This document shows positions 7,553 through 16,720 of a stretch of 64,000 nt of DNA, piece after piece. Made by a program: the position numbers and the translations under genes. Source of the stretch: Arcicella aurantiaca. Lineage in GTDB: Bacteria; Bacteroidota; Bacteroidia; Cytophagales; Spirosomataceae. Every line of letters starts with the position of its first letter. The first letter of the stretch is position 1. The stretch covers positions 1-64,000 of the forward strand of contig NZ_QGGO01000028.1 of the NCBI RefSeq assembly GCF_003148625.1, read 5' to 3'. Under the pieces are notes generated by a model. That model saw only the letters and a list, made by a program, of their open reading frames with translations, was not told the DNA's origin and ran no database searches.

Positions 7553-8650
7553 ATAAATTCCTTGTTTTGTTTCTTCCACAATGTAATCTACTACTTTTTT
7601 CAAGTCGCCTGTTTGTTCAAAAACGGATAATTGACGGTCTGCACCTGTGCCGTGGTCAAGAATTTCTTTAATATATTCTACCTCTTTTCTACTGCCCAAT
7701 TCATCTAAAACATCATCTACAAAATCCAATAATTCGCCACATAAATCACGATAAGGCACTTCTTGTTGTTTTCCAAAATCAATCAATTTCCCTTGAATTC
7801 CATAACGTGCCGCTCGCCATTTATTTTCATTGATTAATACTCTTCGGTAGGGTCTAAAATTGAGATTTTGCTTCATCAATTTATGAATTTTAGCTACCAA
7901 AGCTTGCATTAAAGCTGCTAAACAAATGGTTTCATCAATTCGCATTGGAATATCGCAAATTCTAAATTCAATGGTTTCAAAGTATGGATGCAGACGAATA
8001 TCCCACCAAATTTTCTTGCCATTGTCGATACAATTGGTTTTAATGAGCAAATTTATGTACTCGTCGTACTCACTTGCAGACGAAAAAAACTCAGGAATAC
8101 CTGTACGTGGAAATTTGTCAAAAACCTTTGAACGATACGATTTAAACCCCGTATTTCTACCACACCAAAAAGGTGAATTAGTAGAAAGTGCATAAATATG
8201 TGGAAGAAAATAACGTACTGCATTCAGAATTTGGATGCCTTCTTGCCGACTTTGAATGCCTACATGAACGTGTAAACCAAAAATCAAATTTCCCCTTGCC
8301 ACGTCACGCATTTCATCTATTAAAGCGTCATAACGTTCGTTTGGGGTAATTAATTGGTCTTGCCAATCTGAAAAAGGGTGAGTTCCCGCAGCAGCAACCC
8401 ATAAATTTTGTTGGTCGGCCAATTCAATAATATGCCGTCTCAATTCTGTTACTTCTGCTCTTGCTTCTTGAATATTATGACAAATGTTCGTCCCAACCTC
8501 CACAACGGCTTGGTGCATTTCGGCTTTTACTCTTTCGTGTAAGGTAATTTGTCCTCCCTCTACAATTTTACTCATGTGAGAGCGAAGTTCCCGAGTTACA
8601 GGGTCTATGGTTTGAAATTCTTCTTCGATTCCAAGTGTAAATAAGGGCAT
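7550..8650 (-). CDS. YbdK-like carboxylate-amine ligase (GCS2 family)
   Basis: 366-residue ATP-dependent ligase of the glutamate-cysteine ligase type 2 family. The metal/ATP motif GIEEEF is at 7-12, the second strand pair is LIFGLHVHVGI (122-132), and EFRICDIPMRIDET is in the C-terminal half. E. coli YbdK of similar length shows weak gamma-glutamylcysteine synthetase activity; the true substrate in this clade is unknown. Neighbours are a second ligase (ATP-grasp), a GATase and an esterase, and no glutathione synthetase set is seen, so a dedicated amide/peptide pathway is more likely than glutathione synthesis. Confidence 0.92.
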   Translation of the reverse strand: MPLFTLGIEEEFQTIDPVTRELRSHMSKIVEGGQITLHERVKAEMHQAVVEVGTNICHNIQEARAEVTELRRHIIELADQQNLWVAAAGTHPFSDWQDQLITPNERYDALIDEMRDVARGNLIFGLHVHVGIQSRQEGIQILNAVRYFLPHIYALSTNSPFWCGRNTGFKSYRSKVFDKFPRTGIPEFFSSASEYDEYINLLIKTNCIDNGKKIWWDIRLHPYFETIEFRICDIPMRIDETICLAALMQALVAKIHKLMKQNLNFRPYRRVLINENKWRAARYGIQGKLIDFGKQQEVPYRDLCGELLDFVDDVLDELGSRKEVEYIKEILDHGTGADRQLSVFEQTGDLKKVVDYIVEETKQGIY

Positions 8651-8863
8651 AATTTAGTTTTTATGAAGTTAGGAACGTAAGTATTGAATATTTAGAAAAA
8701 AGCTTTATCCAAATACTCAATACTTAAATCTTCCTTTATTTTAGTTTTATTAATGCTCGATTAACTATTGGGACAAAATAAAGCAGCATTTTGATAGTTC
8801 ATAAATGATTGATAATCAAATTCATGACAATCGTAAATCGTAATTCTTAAATCGTCCTTGTAC

Positions 8864-9844
8864 TTACTTATCGCTTTTCAATGAAGCGAGGTCTTTACCA
8901 ATTACTGCTGAAGAAATAAACGTTCCCCAAGTGAGATTATCCTTTCCGGGTTTATGTTTTTTGGCACGGTCAATGGCAACTTTTGCCGCAGTTTCAACAA
9001 CCCAATCAAAATTCTCTTGTCCAACTGAATTAATATCAGCATCAGGTGCTGGGTTACAAAAATCAATGGCATAGGGAATTCCATCTTTTACGGCAAATTC
9101 TACCGTATTGAAGTCATAACCTAAGGCTTTGTTCAATTTCAAAACGTAATCTTTGACAGTTGCCAATAGTTTTTTTGCTTGAGTTCCCGTTGGCAAAGTA
9201 GCATCGTAACGCAAATGATGAGGATTTCTCGGCTCATAAGGCATTATTCTTACCTCTTTTCCACCGATACAATAACAACGGAAATAATCCGTAAAAACAA
9301 TTTCCTCTTGCAATAGCATTACCAACTGGTCGGTTTCATCATAAGCATTGAAAAGTTCATCGGGATTTCTCACTTTATAAACGCTTTTCCAACCTCCGCC
9401 TGAGTGTGGTTTCATGTAGGCAGGAAAACCGATATGCTCAAAAATATCGCCCCAAGGCAAAGGAAATTTCAAATTTCGGAAAGATGTTTCAGAAGTATCC
9501 GTAGGACGCTCTTTTGAGGGCAATAAAACTGTTTTCGGAACGGGAACGCCCAAATGAACTGCCAAAGCATTGTTAAAAAACTTTTCATCTGCCGACCACC
9601 AAAATGGGTTATTTATCACCGCAGTACCAGTTAAAGCGGTATTTTTGAGCATGGCACGATAAAACGGAACATCTTGTGAAATACGGTCGATAATTACATC
9701 ATAACCAGATGATTCGCCTTGTAAAACTTTTTCTACAATCATCCGTTCTGCTGAAATTCCTGTGGGAGCGATTTGGTTTACACGCTCGACAAACGCCTCT
9801 GGAAATGAGGATTCCATTCCGTGAAGGATACCAATTTTTTTCAT
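8864..9844 (-). CDS. ATP-grasp ligase, RimK/D-Ala-D-Ala ligase-like
   Basis: 326-residue protein with a full ATP-grasp pattern: an N-terminal Rossmann-like region (MKKIGILHGMES), the ATP lysine and glycine loop in PAYMKPHSGGGWKSV (K145), the hinge VMLLQEEI (about 175-182), and the metal-binding end NTVEFAVKDGIPYAIDFCNPAPDAD, where D and N ligate magnesium. It should join a carboxylate to an amine via an acyl phosphate. It is the second gene of the minus-strand run, after the esterase at 9937-10641, with about 90-base gaps. Substrate unknown. Confidence 0.88.
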   Translation of the reverse strand: MKKIGILHGMESSFPEAFVERVNQIAPTGISAERMIVEKVLQGESSGYDVIIDRISQDVPFYRAMLKNTALTGTAVINNPFWWSADEKFFNNALAVHLGVPVPKTVLLPSKERPTDTSETSFRNLKFPLPWGDIFEHIGFPAYMKPHSGGGWKSVYKVRNPDELFNAYDETDQLVMLLQEEIVFTDYFRCYCIGGKEVRIMPYEPRNPHHLRYDATLPTGTQAKKLLATVKDYVLKLNKALGYDFNTVEFAVKDGIPYAIDFCNPAPDADINSVGQENFDWVVETAAKVAIDRAKKHKPGKDNLTWGTFISSAVIGKDLASLKSDK

Positions 9845-9936
9845 GTTTGTTTTTTGAAGGTTTTAGGGATTAGGGTTTAATGTTGGTATATTTTTTAAAA
9901 TTTGACACCTAACAACATAAACCTAATACCTCATTG

Positions 9937-10641
9937 CTAAATTTTATTCAAATAATCAGGGAACATTTCACGCCAAATATCCCAGTCATGTGTACCATGC
10001 CAGCGAATATCCAACCAATGATTTATATGTTTATGTGCTAATATTTTCGATAATCTTTCGTTTTCTGGTTTACAAAAATCAGCATTACAAGTACCCAAAA
10101 CGATGTCCATTTGCCATAAATTAGAATTGTCGGCATTAGGCAAATAGTCTGGAGGGTTATTAAAATATACGTTATCGTCATAATAATCGCCCAAAAATGA
10201 ACGAATATCAAATGCTGCTCCCATCGTAAAAAGATGTGAAACTTTATCGGGATGACGAAAGGCAAAATTAGCGGCATGGTATCCTCCAAAACTACAACCT
10301 GCTACTGCCACTTTTGATACGTTACATTCATTCATGATGGCAGGTATCAACTCTTCGTTCAGATATTGGTCATAGTAATTATGATTCTGCACTCTCTCGG
10401 AAGGATGAAGATGTTTTCCATACCACGAATATTTGTCAATACTATCTGGGCAATAAATCTTGACTTTTCCGCTTTCAATATGTCCCCGAGCAGATTCTAT
10501 CAACTTAAAATCTTTGGCTTCATAATACCTGCCCATTGTAGTTGGGAAAACGATGACTGGATAACCCCAGTTGCCATAAATTAGCATTTCGTTGTCAGCA
10601 CCGAGATGGTGTGAGTAATACTTTATATAACGTTCTTGCAT
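9937..10641 (-). CDS. Putative esterase, alpha/beta hydrolase (esterase D-like)
   Basis: 234-residue cytosolic hydrolase without a signal peptide. The nucleophile elbow is VAGCSFGGYHAANFAFRHP (Ser117), and the likely catalytic histidine lies in IRWHGTHDWDIWREMFPDYL near the C-terminus. The PF00756-like family includes acyl esterases and mycolyltransferase relatives. It is first in the minus-strand amidoligase run and faces another secreted esterase across a divergent promoter region of about 90 bases. It may release or transfer an acyl group from the pathway product (inference). Confidence 0.85.
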   Translation of the reverse strand: MQERYIKYYSHHLGADNEMLIYGNWGYPVIVFPTTMGRYYEAKDFKLIESARGHIESGKVKIYCPDSIDKYSWYGKHLHPSERVQNHNYYDQYLNEELIPAIMNECNVSKVAVAGCSFGGYHAANFAFRHPDKVSHLFTMGAAFDIRSFLGDYYDDNVYFNNPPDYLPNADNSNLWQMDIVLGTCNADFCKPENERLSKILAHKHINHWLDIRWHGTHDWDIWREMFPDYLNKI

Positions 10642-10734
10642 AGAATGACAGGTTTGTTTTGCTTTTTTATTGTTAAATTTATCCTAAAATAGAAATTGTT
10701 TTTTAGTTTCAAAACATTTCAAACGATATTTTTC

Positions 10735-11607
10735 ATGCGAAAAATTTTACTAATTTTCTGCCTTTATGGAATTATCCTAAAAACGCAGGCTCAACAAACT
10801 TTTAATATTGTGACTGAAAATACCCCTCAACTTACTCAAATTGAAGAAAATATCTCTTCTAAATATTTACAGCGAAATGTACGCCTGACTTTGATATATC
10901 CTAAAAATATTTCTGAACAATTACCGATTCTGTTTTTCAATGATGGACAAGATTTCCATGCTCTTCAAATGCAAAAGTGTATTTCATCGTTATTAGAAAC
11001 AAATACAGCAATTCCGTTTTTATGCGTAGGAATCCATGCAAATGAAGACAGAATTCAAGAATACGGCACAGCAAGCCAAACAGATTATAAACAACGTGGA
11101 GCCAAAGCTAAACAACATTCTGAGTTTGTTTTGAATGAACTTTTGCCATACATAAATGAAAAAATTTCAACAAAAAAAGCAGGGAATGTCATCGCAGGAT
11201 TGTCATTAGGTGGACTTTCGGCAATGGATATTGGATGGAATTATCCAGAAGTTTTCTCAAAAATTGGTGTTTTTTCTGGTGCGTTATGGTGGCGACAAAA
11301 ATCTGAAGAAGATGGTTATACTGACGAAAACGACCGAATCATTCATAATATCGTTAGAAATGGAGCATACAAAAGCGGCATGAAATTTTGGTTTGAAGCA
11401 GGTACTAATGATGAAGATTCTGACCGAAATAATAACGGAATTATTGATGCTATCGACGATACTCTTGACTTAATGAAGGAACTCGAAAAGAAGGGTTACG
11501 TCATGAACAAAGACATTATTTATGAAGAAGTCATAGGTGGAGAACATAATCATCATACTTGGTCTGCAATTTTACCACAATTCTTAAAATGGGCATTTGC
11601 TAAGTAA
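10735..11607 (+). CDS. Secreted putative esterase (esterase D family)
   Basis: About 290 residues from the ATG at 10735. I prefer this start because RKILLIFCLYGIILKTQA forms a clear signal peptide ending AQ; an upstream in-frame ATG at 10696 would spoil it. Catalytic motifs are IAGLSLGGLSAMD (nucleophile Ser) and GGEHNHHTW (His) near the C-terminus. A Ca-binding-like stretch, DEDSDRNNNGIIDAIDD, lies between them. It is divergent from the cytosolic esterase and probably the exported member of the same locus. Confidence 0.85.
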   Translation: MRKILLIFCLYGIILKTQAQQTFNIVTENTPQLTQIEENISSKYLQRNVRLTLIYPKNISEQLPILFFNDGQDFHALQMQKCISSLLETNTAIPFLCVGIHANEDRIQEYGTASQTDYKQRGAKAKQHSEFVLNELLPYINEKISTKKAGNVIAGLSLGGLSAMDIGWNYPEVFSKIGVFSGALWWRQKSEEDGYTDENDRIIHNIVRNGAYKSGMKFWFEAGTNDEDSDRNNNGIIDAIDDTLDLMKELEKKGYVMNKDIIYEEVIGGEHNHHTWSAILPQFLKWAFAK

Positions 11608-12030
11608 TTAAACTTATTTTAAGCATTTTTAACTATCAAAAATATTCATTAAACAACCATTTACGTTAACATTGCATCTAATAAGCAGATGTTAGGATTT
11701 AGGCATTAGGATTTACATAAACTTGATTACTAATAACTTATGGAGTTTCAAGTGTAATTTAATTTTCATCATTACTCAATACACTGTTTAATAAGTTATT
11801 TCAACTTCCCAAAAGTAGAAATAACTTTCGGGAAGTCTCCTAATCAAACATTTTAGGATAAAAAATTATTCAGAAAACTTGTTAAACAGTGTACTCAAGT
11901 AATCGTATAAAATTATATGAAAATCACATTAAACCACTGACAATCAAATACATAGAACACTAAGCCCTATTGCCTAAATCCCAATGTTTACTTAAAACTT
12001 TATAAACTCATGTATTAAAACCTCTTCAAA
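11608..12030. other. Intergenic region carrying a MITE copy
   Basis: About 420 bases with no gene. It contains loosely repeated TTAGGATTTAGG-type words at about 11690-11715, the MITE at 11780-11893, and an AT-rich leader for the DUF5686 gene. No clear -7 motif is seen near 12031. Confidence 0.5.
11780..11893. mobile_element. MITE copy 1 (114 bp) with 5-bp target duplication
   Basis: Starts TACACTGTTTAATAAGTT and ends with the inverse (one mismatch), enclosing an internal palindrome around ACTTCCC...GGGAAGT. It is flanked on both sides by CTCAA (11775-11779 and 11894-11898), a direct 5-bp duplication. A second copy is at 60196-60307. It has no coding capacity. Confidence 0.85.
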
Positions 12031-14643
12031 ATGAATAAAAACTTCCTCTTAACAACTATTAATATTTTATTTTTTACGGTATGTTCATTTGCGGGAGGCA
12101 TCAAAGGCTCAATCAAAAATACCAAAGGCGAACAACTTTCTTATGCTTCTATCGTCGTGAAAGGCTCATCAAAAGGCACAATGGCAAACGATGAAGGAAA
12201 ATATGAATTAGCCTTAGAAAAAGGAATTCATGTTATTATTTTCCAATATTTAAGCCATAAAAATCTCGAAAAGACGGTTGTAGTTGACAATGATTATACG
12301 ACCTTAGACGTGGTTTTAGAAGAACAATCTGTGGCATTAAACGAAGTAAAATTCTCTGCAAAAGCCGAAGACCCAGCTTATACCATCATGCGAAAAACCA
12401 TTTCGATGGCACGCTTCAAAATTTTAGAATTAAATACCTATACCGCCCGAACTTACGTAAAAGGAACAGCACAGGTAAAAGAAGTTTCGGGTTTAGTAAA
12501 AATGTTGGCAGGCAAAAAAATTGAACAAGAAACGGGCATTAAAATCGGGCAAGTATATGTTATTGAGTCGATTAACGATATTAATTTCAAACAACCTTCA
12601 ACTATTAAAGAAAAAGTAGTTTCTGCCAGAAATAATTTACCTAAAAAACTGCAAGACCAAGGAGCAAACTTTATCACCGTTGCCAGAACTAATTTTTACA
12701 GTTCAAAAGCCTTTGGTGACTTAATTTCTCCACTTTCACCTTACGCTTTAGCCTATTACAAATTTTCTTACGAAGGAGATTTTAGAGAAAATGGTTTGAC
12801 AATCAATAAAATCCGAGTTACGCCAAAATCACAAGGAGAAAACGTTTTTAGTGGAATTATCAATATCATCGAAGATTCATGGTACATTCATAGTTTAGAT
12901 TTGAAATTTAGTGATGATAATTCTCAGAATTCAATAAAAATTCTTTATTCACCTTTCAACGATGTTTGGATGCCTGTAAGTTATAATTTCAGAACAGATT
13001 TTGATGCTTTTGGCGTAGGCGGCTTCTTCAATTATGTTACCAATGTTCGGAATTATGCCATTTCATTAAACGAAAAATATCATCAACGTCCTGTTGTTAT
13101 CGACGAAAAAATTGACAAAGCCGAGGCTACAAGCTTAAAAGGTGAGAAAGTGAATGCTAAAACTGCTTTACAACAGAAACAAATCACCCGAAAACAATTA
13201 GAAAAATTCTTAAAGGAATCTCAAAAAGAAGATAAAAAAGAACGAAAAGCAAAAGGTGATGATGTAGCTTTGGCACGTTCTTATAACATTGAAATTGACA
13301 CGCTTTACAAAAAACGAAGTGCCGATTTTTGGAATCAAGAAAGACAAGTTCCTTTAACAGACTTTGAAATTAAAGGATATGCCCAAGCTGATAGTATCAC
13401 CAAAGTGAATGCAGCACAGTATAAAAAAGATTCGATTAAAAATTTACCTGTTTTCAAAATCCCTCATTTACTTTTCGGAAATACCTACCATTATGGCAAA
13501 AGAGATGAATTGTATGGATTTTACCCACGTTCACTCACTTATACATCGCCAATCATGGAATTGGGCAATGCTAACACCGTGGATGGTTATTACTTGCAAG
13601 GAAGTTTAAAATATGAAACTCGGGAAAAAAGAACAAAACGTACTTCACTTTATTCAGATTTGCGTTATGCTTTTGGCAGAAAACAATTCAACTGGAATCT
13701 GGGCTACTTTTACCTAAAAGATTATCATTCTTTTGAGATAAAAACGGGTCGCTATATTCAACAATTTAATGACAGTAACCCAATGTCGAGCATGATAAAT
13801 ACATTATACACCATGCTTGCGAAGGAAAACTACATGAAATTATATGAGAAAGATTTTATCAATTTAGAATATAGAAATCGTTTTTCACAGGTTTTGACAG
13901 GTGCTTTTACAGTTGGTTATAGTAAAAATAGAGAATTACAAAATTTGCCAGATTTCAAATCTTGGATAAATCGATCTGAAAGAGAATTTCTCCCAAATCA
14001 GCCTGATAATGTTGAAAATAAAACAGCAAATTTTGTAAATCCAGAATTATTAATAACTGATATTGAGCTGACTATCAGACCATTTGCTAAAAAAGGAGAG
14101 TTTAATGGAAGAGAATACACTATCAATCGTGGAAATCCAATTTTCAAAGTAAAAAGTACCAATGGTTTATTTTCAGAAGGTAATTTTTCAAGATTACAAG
14201 GAAGTTATGAGCAGATTTTTGAAATAGAAAAATTAGGCGATTTACACGTTTTAGCTAATTATGGCGGATATTTGAAAACACCTATTTATTTCTCAGATTA
14301 TCGCCATTTCAATGGAAATCAGACCATTTTACGTTCATTCAAATTTGACGCTTTCAGAAACTTAGAATATTATTTACACAGTACAAAAGGCAATTATTTT
14401 GAAGTTTTTGCAGCCAATGATTTTCAAAAATTCTTATTGACACAAATAACGCCTTTAAGATTGTACGGATTGAAAGAGTCAATTTTTGCGAATTATTTGA
14501 ATGTACCAAATCAAAATTTCAATTATTTAGAAGTTGGTTATGGTATCTCAGGAATTGGGAAAATATTTGGATTAGAAGTTGTCGGCAATTTTGTAAATGG
14601 ACAGTACGGAGCAACTGCTTTGAGAATTAAATTTAATAGGTAA
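12031..14643 (+). CDS. DUF5686 outer-membrane protein with carboxypeptidase-like N-domain
   Basis: 870-residue exported protein. The signal peptide (about 1-22, ending CSFAGG) is followed by a carboxypeptidase-regulatory-like beta-sandwich (about 24-110: GSIKNTKGEQLSYASIVVKGSSKGTMANDEGKYEL), as found at the N-terminus of SusC/TonB-dependent proteins. The remainder is a large DUF5686 region with a lysine-rich linker near 380-420 and beta-barrel-like strands to the C-terminus (ALRIKFNR). It lacks a plug domain, so it is not a TonB receptor. The function of the family is unknown; an outer-membrane location is inferred. Confidence 0.85.
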   Translation: MNKNFLLTTINILFFTVCSFAGGIKGSIKNTKGEQLSYASIVVKGSSKGTMANDEGKYELALEKGIHVIIFQYLSHKNLEKTVVVDNDYTTLDVVLEEQSVALNEVKFSAKAEDPAYTIMRKTISMARFKILELNTYTARTYVKGTAQVKEVSGLVKMLAGKKIEQETGIKIGQVYVIESINDINFKQPSTIKEKVVSARNNLPKKLQDQGANFITVARTNFYSSKAFGDLISPLSPYALAYYKFSYEGDFRENGLTINKIRVTPKSQGENVFSGIINIIEDSWYIHSLDLKFSDDNSQNSIKILYSPFNDVWMPVSYNFRTDFDAFGVGGFFNYVTNVRNYAISLNEKYHQRPVVIDEKIDKAEATSLKGEKVNAKTALQQKQITRKQLEKFLKESQKEDKKERKAKGDDVALARSYNIEIDTLYKKRSADFWNQERQVPLTDFEIKGYAQADSITKVNAAQYKKDSIKNLPVFKIPHLLFGNTYHYGKRDELYGFYPRSLTYTSPIMELGNANTVDGYYLQGSLKYETREKRTKRTSLYSDLRYAFGRKQFNWNLGYFYLKDYHSFEIKTGRYIQQFNDSNPMSSMINTLYTMLAKENYMKLYEKDFINLEYRNRFSQVLTGAFTVGYSKNRELQNLPDFKSWINRSEREFLPNQPDNVENKTANFVNPELLITDIELTIRPFAKKGEFNGREYTINRGNPIFKVKSTNGLFSEGNFSRLQGSYEQIFEIEKLGDLHVLANYGGYLKTPIYFSDYRHFNGNQTILRSFKFDAFRNLEYYLHSTKGNYFEVFAANDFQKFLLTQITPLRLYGLKESIFANYLNVPNQNFNYLEVGYGISGIGKIFGLEVVGNFVNGQYGATALRIKFNR

Positions 14644-14650
14644 TAACTCT

Positions 14651-14685
14651 GAGAATAGCCAATTTTACAAAATTTGGCTATTCTC
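14651..14685. terminator. Bidirectional terminator DUF5686 / menE
   Basis: 12-bp perfect arms GAGAATAGCCAA (14651-14662) and complement (14674-14685), followed on + by ATTTTTTC. It overlaps the menE stop codon between convergent genes. Confidence 0.75.
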
Positions 14686-15736
14686 ATTTTTTCAAAATAT
14701 GTTCAACAGTAGCTCGTTTATCAACTTTCCCCGTTGGAGTTTCTATGAATTTATCCATCAATAAAACCTCTTTCGGAATTTCATATTTACTTAAAATAGA
14801 AACTATTTTTTTCAGAAAAGAATCAATCTTATTTTGCTCCAAAAAAGCTTTTTCTACTACCAAAATTAACTTTTGACCTAATCTTTCATCAGGAATTCCG
14901 TAGGTAAAAAATCTTTTAATTTCTAAAGATTGAACTTCCTTTTCAATCAATTTTTCAACTTTCTCTAATTGAATTTTCACGCCTCCGCTATTAATAATAT
15001 TATCAAATCTACCAATGATTTTAAACTCCTTCTCTCCTATCATTTCAACAATATCATTGGTTTGAATCAACTCATTATTTGAAGCATCCGCCTTAATATT
15101 CAAACAATTACGATTATCCAGACCAATTTCAACGCCTTCTAAAACGCTAAAATTTTTATTTTTATTTTCTCCATTCAAACGTCTTACTGCAATATGTGAA
15201 ACGGTTTCTGTCATGCCATAAGTGCTAAAAATGGGTACAGATAGTTGTTGAATTTGGTTTTCTAAAACTTCATTTACTGCTGCACCACCAACAATGATGG
15301 CTTTCATTTGGTTAAGTTTTTCAACATTGCGAAGGTCTTCCAATAACGTTTGCAATTGAAGCGGAACGAATGCCGCAAAGTCAATATTTTGAATATCTAA
15401 ACCCTCCAAAGGCTTACTTGAAGGCTCTGTAATGATAAGTTTAAGTCCTAAAACCATTCCACGTACCAGCATCATCATCCCTGCAATATACTCCACATTT
15501 AAGCAGACTAAAGCCGTATCTCCCTCACTTAATTTAAAAGTTTTACCCGTAAGTTTAGCACTTGCCTCCATCTGGAAACGACTTAGAACAATTGGTTTGG
15601 GCTCACCTGTTGAACCAGAAGTTTTAATGACAAATTCATTTTGTCCTCTCAACCAATTATTACAAAAATCAATTACTTTTTGCTCATACTCATTTGTAGC
15701 ATTGGGTAATTTATGGAAATTATCTATCTGCATCAT
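14684..15736 (-). CDS. menE: o-Succinylbenzoate-CoA ligase (short MenE, AMP-binding)
   Basis: 350-residue acyl-adenylate ligase. It has the P-loop KTSGSTGEPKP (38-48), the adenylate motif STYGMTETVSHIAVRRL, the hinge region IGRFDNIINSGGVKIQLEKVE and the C-terminal lysine motif TPTGKVDKRATV. At 350 residues it is shorter than classical MenE (about 450-490), as is usual in Bacteroidota. It should activate o-succinylbenzoate for menaquinone synthesis. menB, the next enzyme of the pathway, lies 1 kb away on the other strand, which supports the call. A terminator-like hairpin sits just upstream of the start codon. Confidence 0.85.
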   Translation of the reverse strand: MMQIDNFHKLPNATNEYEQKVIDFCNNWLRGQNEFVIKTSGSTGEPKPIVLSRFQMEASAKLTGKTFKLSEGDTALVCLNVEYIAGMMMLVRGMVLGLKLIITEPSSKPLEGLDIQNIDFAAFVPLQLQTLLEDLRNVEKLNQMKAIIVGGAAVNEVLENQIQQLSVPIFSTYGMTETVSHIAVRRLNGENKNKNFSVLEGVEIGLDNRNCLNIKADASNNELIQTNDIVEMIGEKEFKIIGRFDNIINSGGVKIQLEKVEKLIEKEVQSLEIKRFFTYGIPDERLGQKLILVVEKAFLEQNKIDSFLKKIVSILSKYEIPKEVLLMDKFIETPTGKVDKRATVEHILKK

Positions 15737-15748
15737 TATTCATAAAAA

Positions 15749-15790
15749 ACACCCAAAGAAAATACCTTTTAGAGTATTTCCAATGGGTGT
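15749..15790 (-). promoter_or_regulatory. Terminator-like hairpin in the menE leader
   Basis: On the minus strand, ACACCCA pairs with TGGGTGT and GAAATAC with GTATTTTC, followed directly by TTTTTT, ending about 12 bases before the menE start. No minus-strand gene lies upstream that it could terminate. It could be a transcription attenuator or the end of a small RNA. Confidence 0.5.
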
Positions 15791-16174
15791 CAGACTAAAT
15801 TGGCGGCAGGTATTTTTTTCAAGGAAACAGAATAAATATAATCATCTATCTATCAGACATTTACAAAAAAAACATCAAGTAGTGTTTCTTAATCCAACAA
15901 AGAGAAAAATTCCTTTCTTACCTCCTTATTCGTATTTTTGCCCATTGAAATTTGCCGATTTTTTAATAAGCAACATCAGAAAAGCGAATTTTCTTTTTTT
16001 TGTATTAACACCTAAACATTAAATGTTAAAAAATGTTTTGATAGTAAATAGATATTTTATTTTCAAAGTTATAACTTACAGCTTAACAAATAATCATTTT
16101 ATCTATTAATAAGCATTTCAATAGACAAAATAGCCAATTTAAAATTAATAAATAAAAATAAAATCTACAAAACT

Positions 16175-16182
16175 TAAATTTG
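16175..16182 (+). promoter_or_regulatory. -7 motif TAAATTTG for DUF2452-menB
   Basis: Exact TAnnTTTG match 32 bases before the ATG at 16214. It is the best-placed promoter element for the two-gene unit. Confidence 0.5.
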
Positions 16183-16213
16183 CAAGATAAATCATCAATT
16201 TAATTTGAAAAAT

Positions 16214-16681
16214 ATGTCAGACGATAAATTTTTAAATCCAATCAATAAAGATAAAGTAGCCGAAAATCCGGGATTATTACCTTATGCCCACACAGCAGGC
16301 GGTGCAGTAATCAGACCAGAAGATTTAGGCAAAGCAAAAGGACGTTCAGTAACGGCTATGCGTCAACAAACAGACCGTCAAATGAACCAATTGTACGAAC
16401 AAATGGAAACATTGGCTCGTCAAGCAAAATTATTGGCTCAGCGTAAAGAAATTTCGGAGCGTATTTATGATGCAGCAATGGGTTTTGAACCAATTATCAA
16501 CGAAACTTATTATATGTATGAAAAAGAAAATGGAACAGATTTACTTTCGTTGGTTGCTCCAAATGAATGGGGACGTTCTTTTAAATACAGTAGATTTTTA
16601 GCAAAATGTCTCCTACTTGCCGACCATACTTGGGACGTTCAATACAATGAGAATGCTTATAATGACGGAGAAAAAGCCTAA
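16214..16681 (+). CDS. DUF2452 domain protein
   Basis: 155-residue cytosolic protein of unknown function. It has the conserved NPGLLPYAHTAGGAVIRPED start, a long charged helix (about 45-90, Q/R/E-rich, coiled-coil-like) and a C-terminal ENGTDLLSLVAPNEWG block. I used the ATG at 16214; an in-frame TTG at 16205 would add three residues but fits the promoter position no better. It sits 40 bases upstream of menB and is probably cotranscribed. A role linked to menaquinone is only suggested by position. Confidence 0.8.
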   Translation: MSDDKFLNPINKDKVAENPGLLPYAHTAGGAVIRPEDLGKAKGRSVTAMRQQTDRQMNQLYEQMETLARQAKLLAQRKEISERIYDAAMGFEPIINETYYMYEKENGTDLLSLVAPNEWGRSFKYSRFLAKCLLLADHTWDVQYNENAYNDGEKA

Positions 16682-16720
16682 ATTGCAACATCAAAAGACA
16701 ACAATTAATTGAATAACAAT

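Larger units (their letters stand above)
15737..16213. other. Divergent intergenic region menE / DUF2452
   Basis: About 475 bases without a recognised gene. It holds the menE leader hairpin, a minus-strand -7 match TAACTTTG (16064-16071), a plus-strand TATTTTTG (15933-15940) and TAAATTTG (16175-16182). On the minus strand an 18-codon ATG frame (15889-15945) lies between promoter and hairpin. Conservation is unknown. Confidence 0.5.

Noticed and set aside
12031-14643. TonB-dependent receptor (SusC-like)
   Set aside because: It has the carboxypeptidase-like N-domain but no plug domain or TonB box, and the rest fits DUF5686.
15432-16022. 196-codon plus-strand frame
   Set aside because: It is antisense to menE for half its length and continues through the leader hairpin and low-complexity DNA; the composition is not protein-like.
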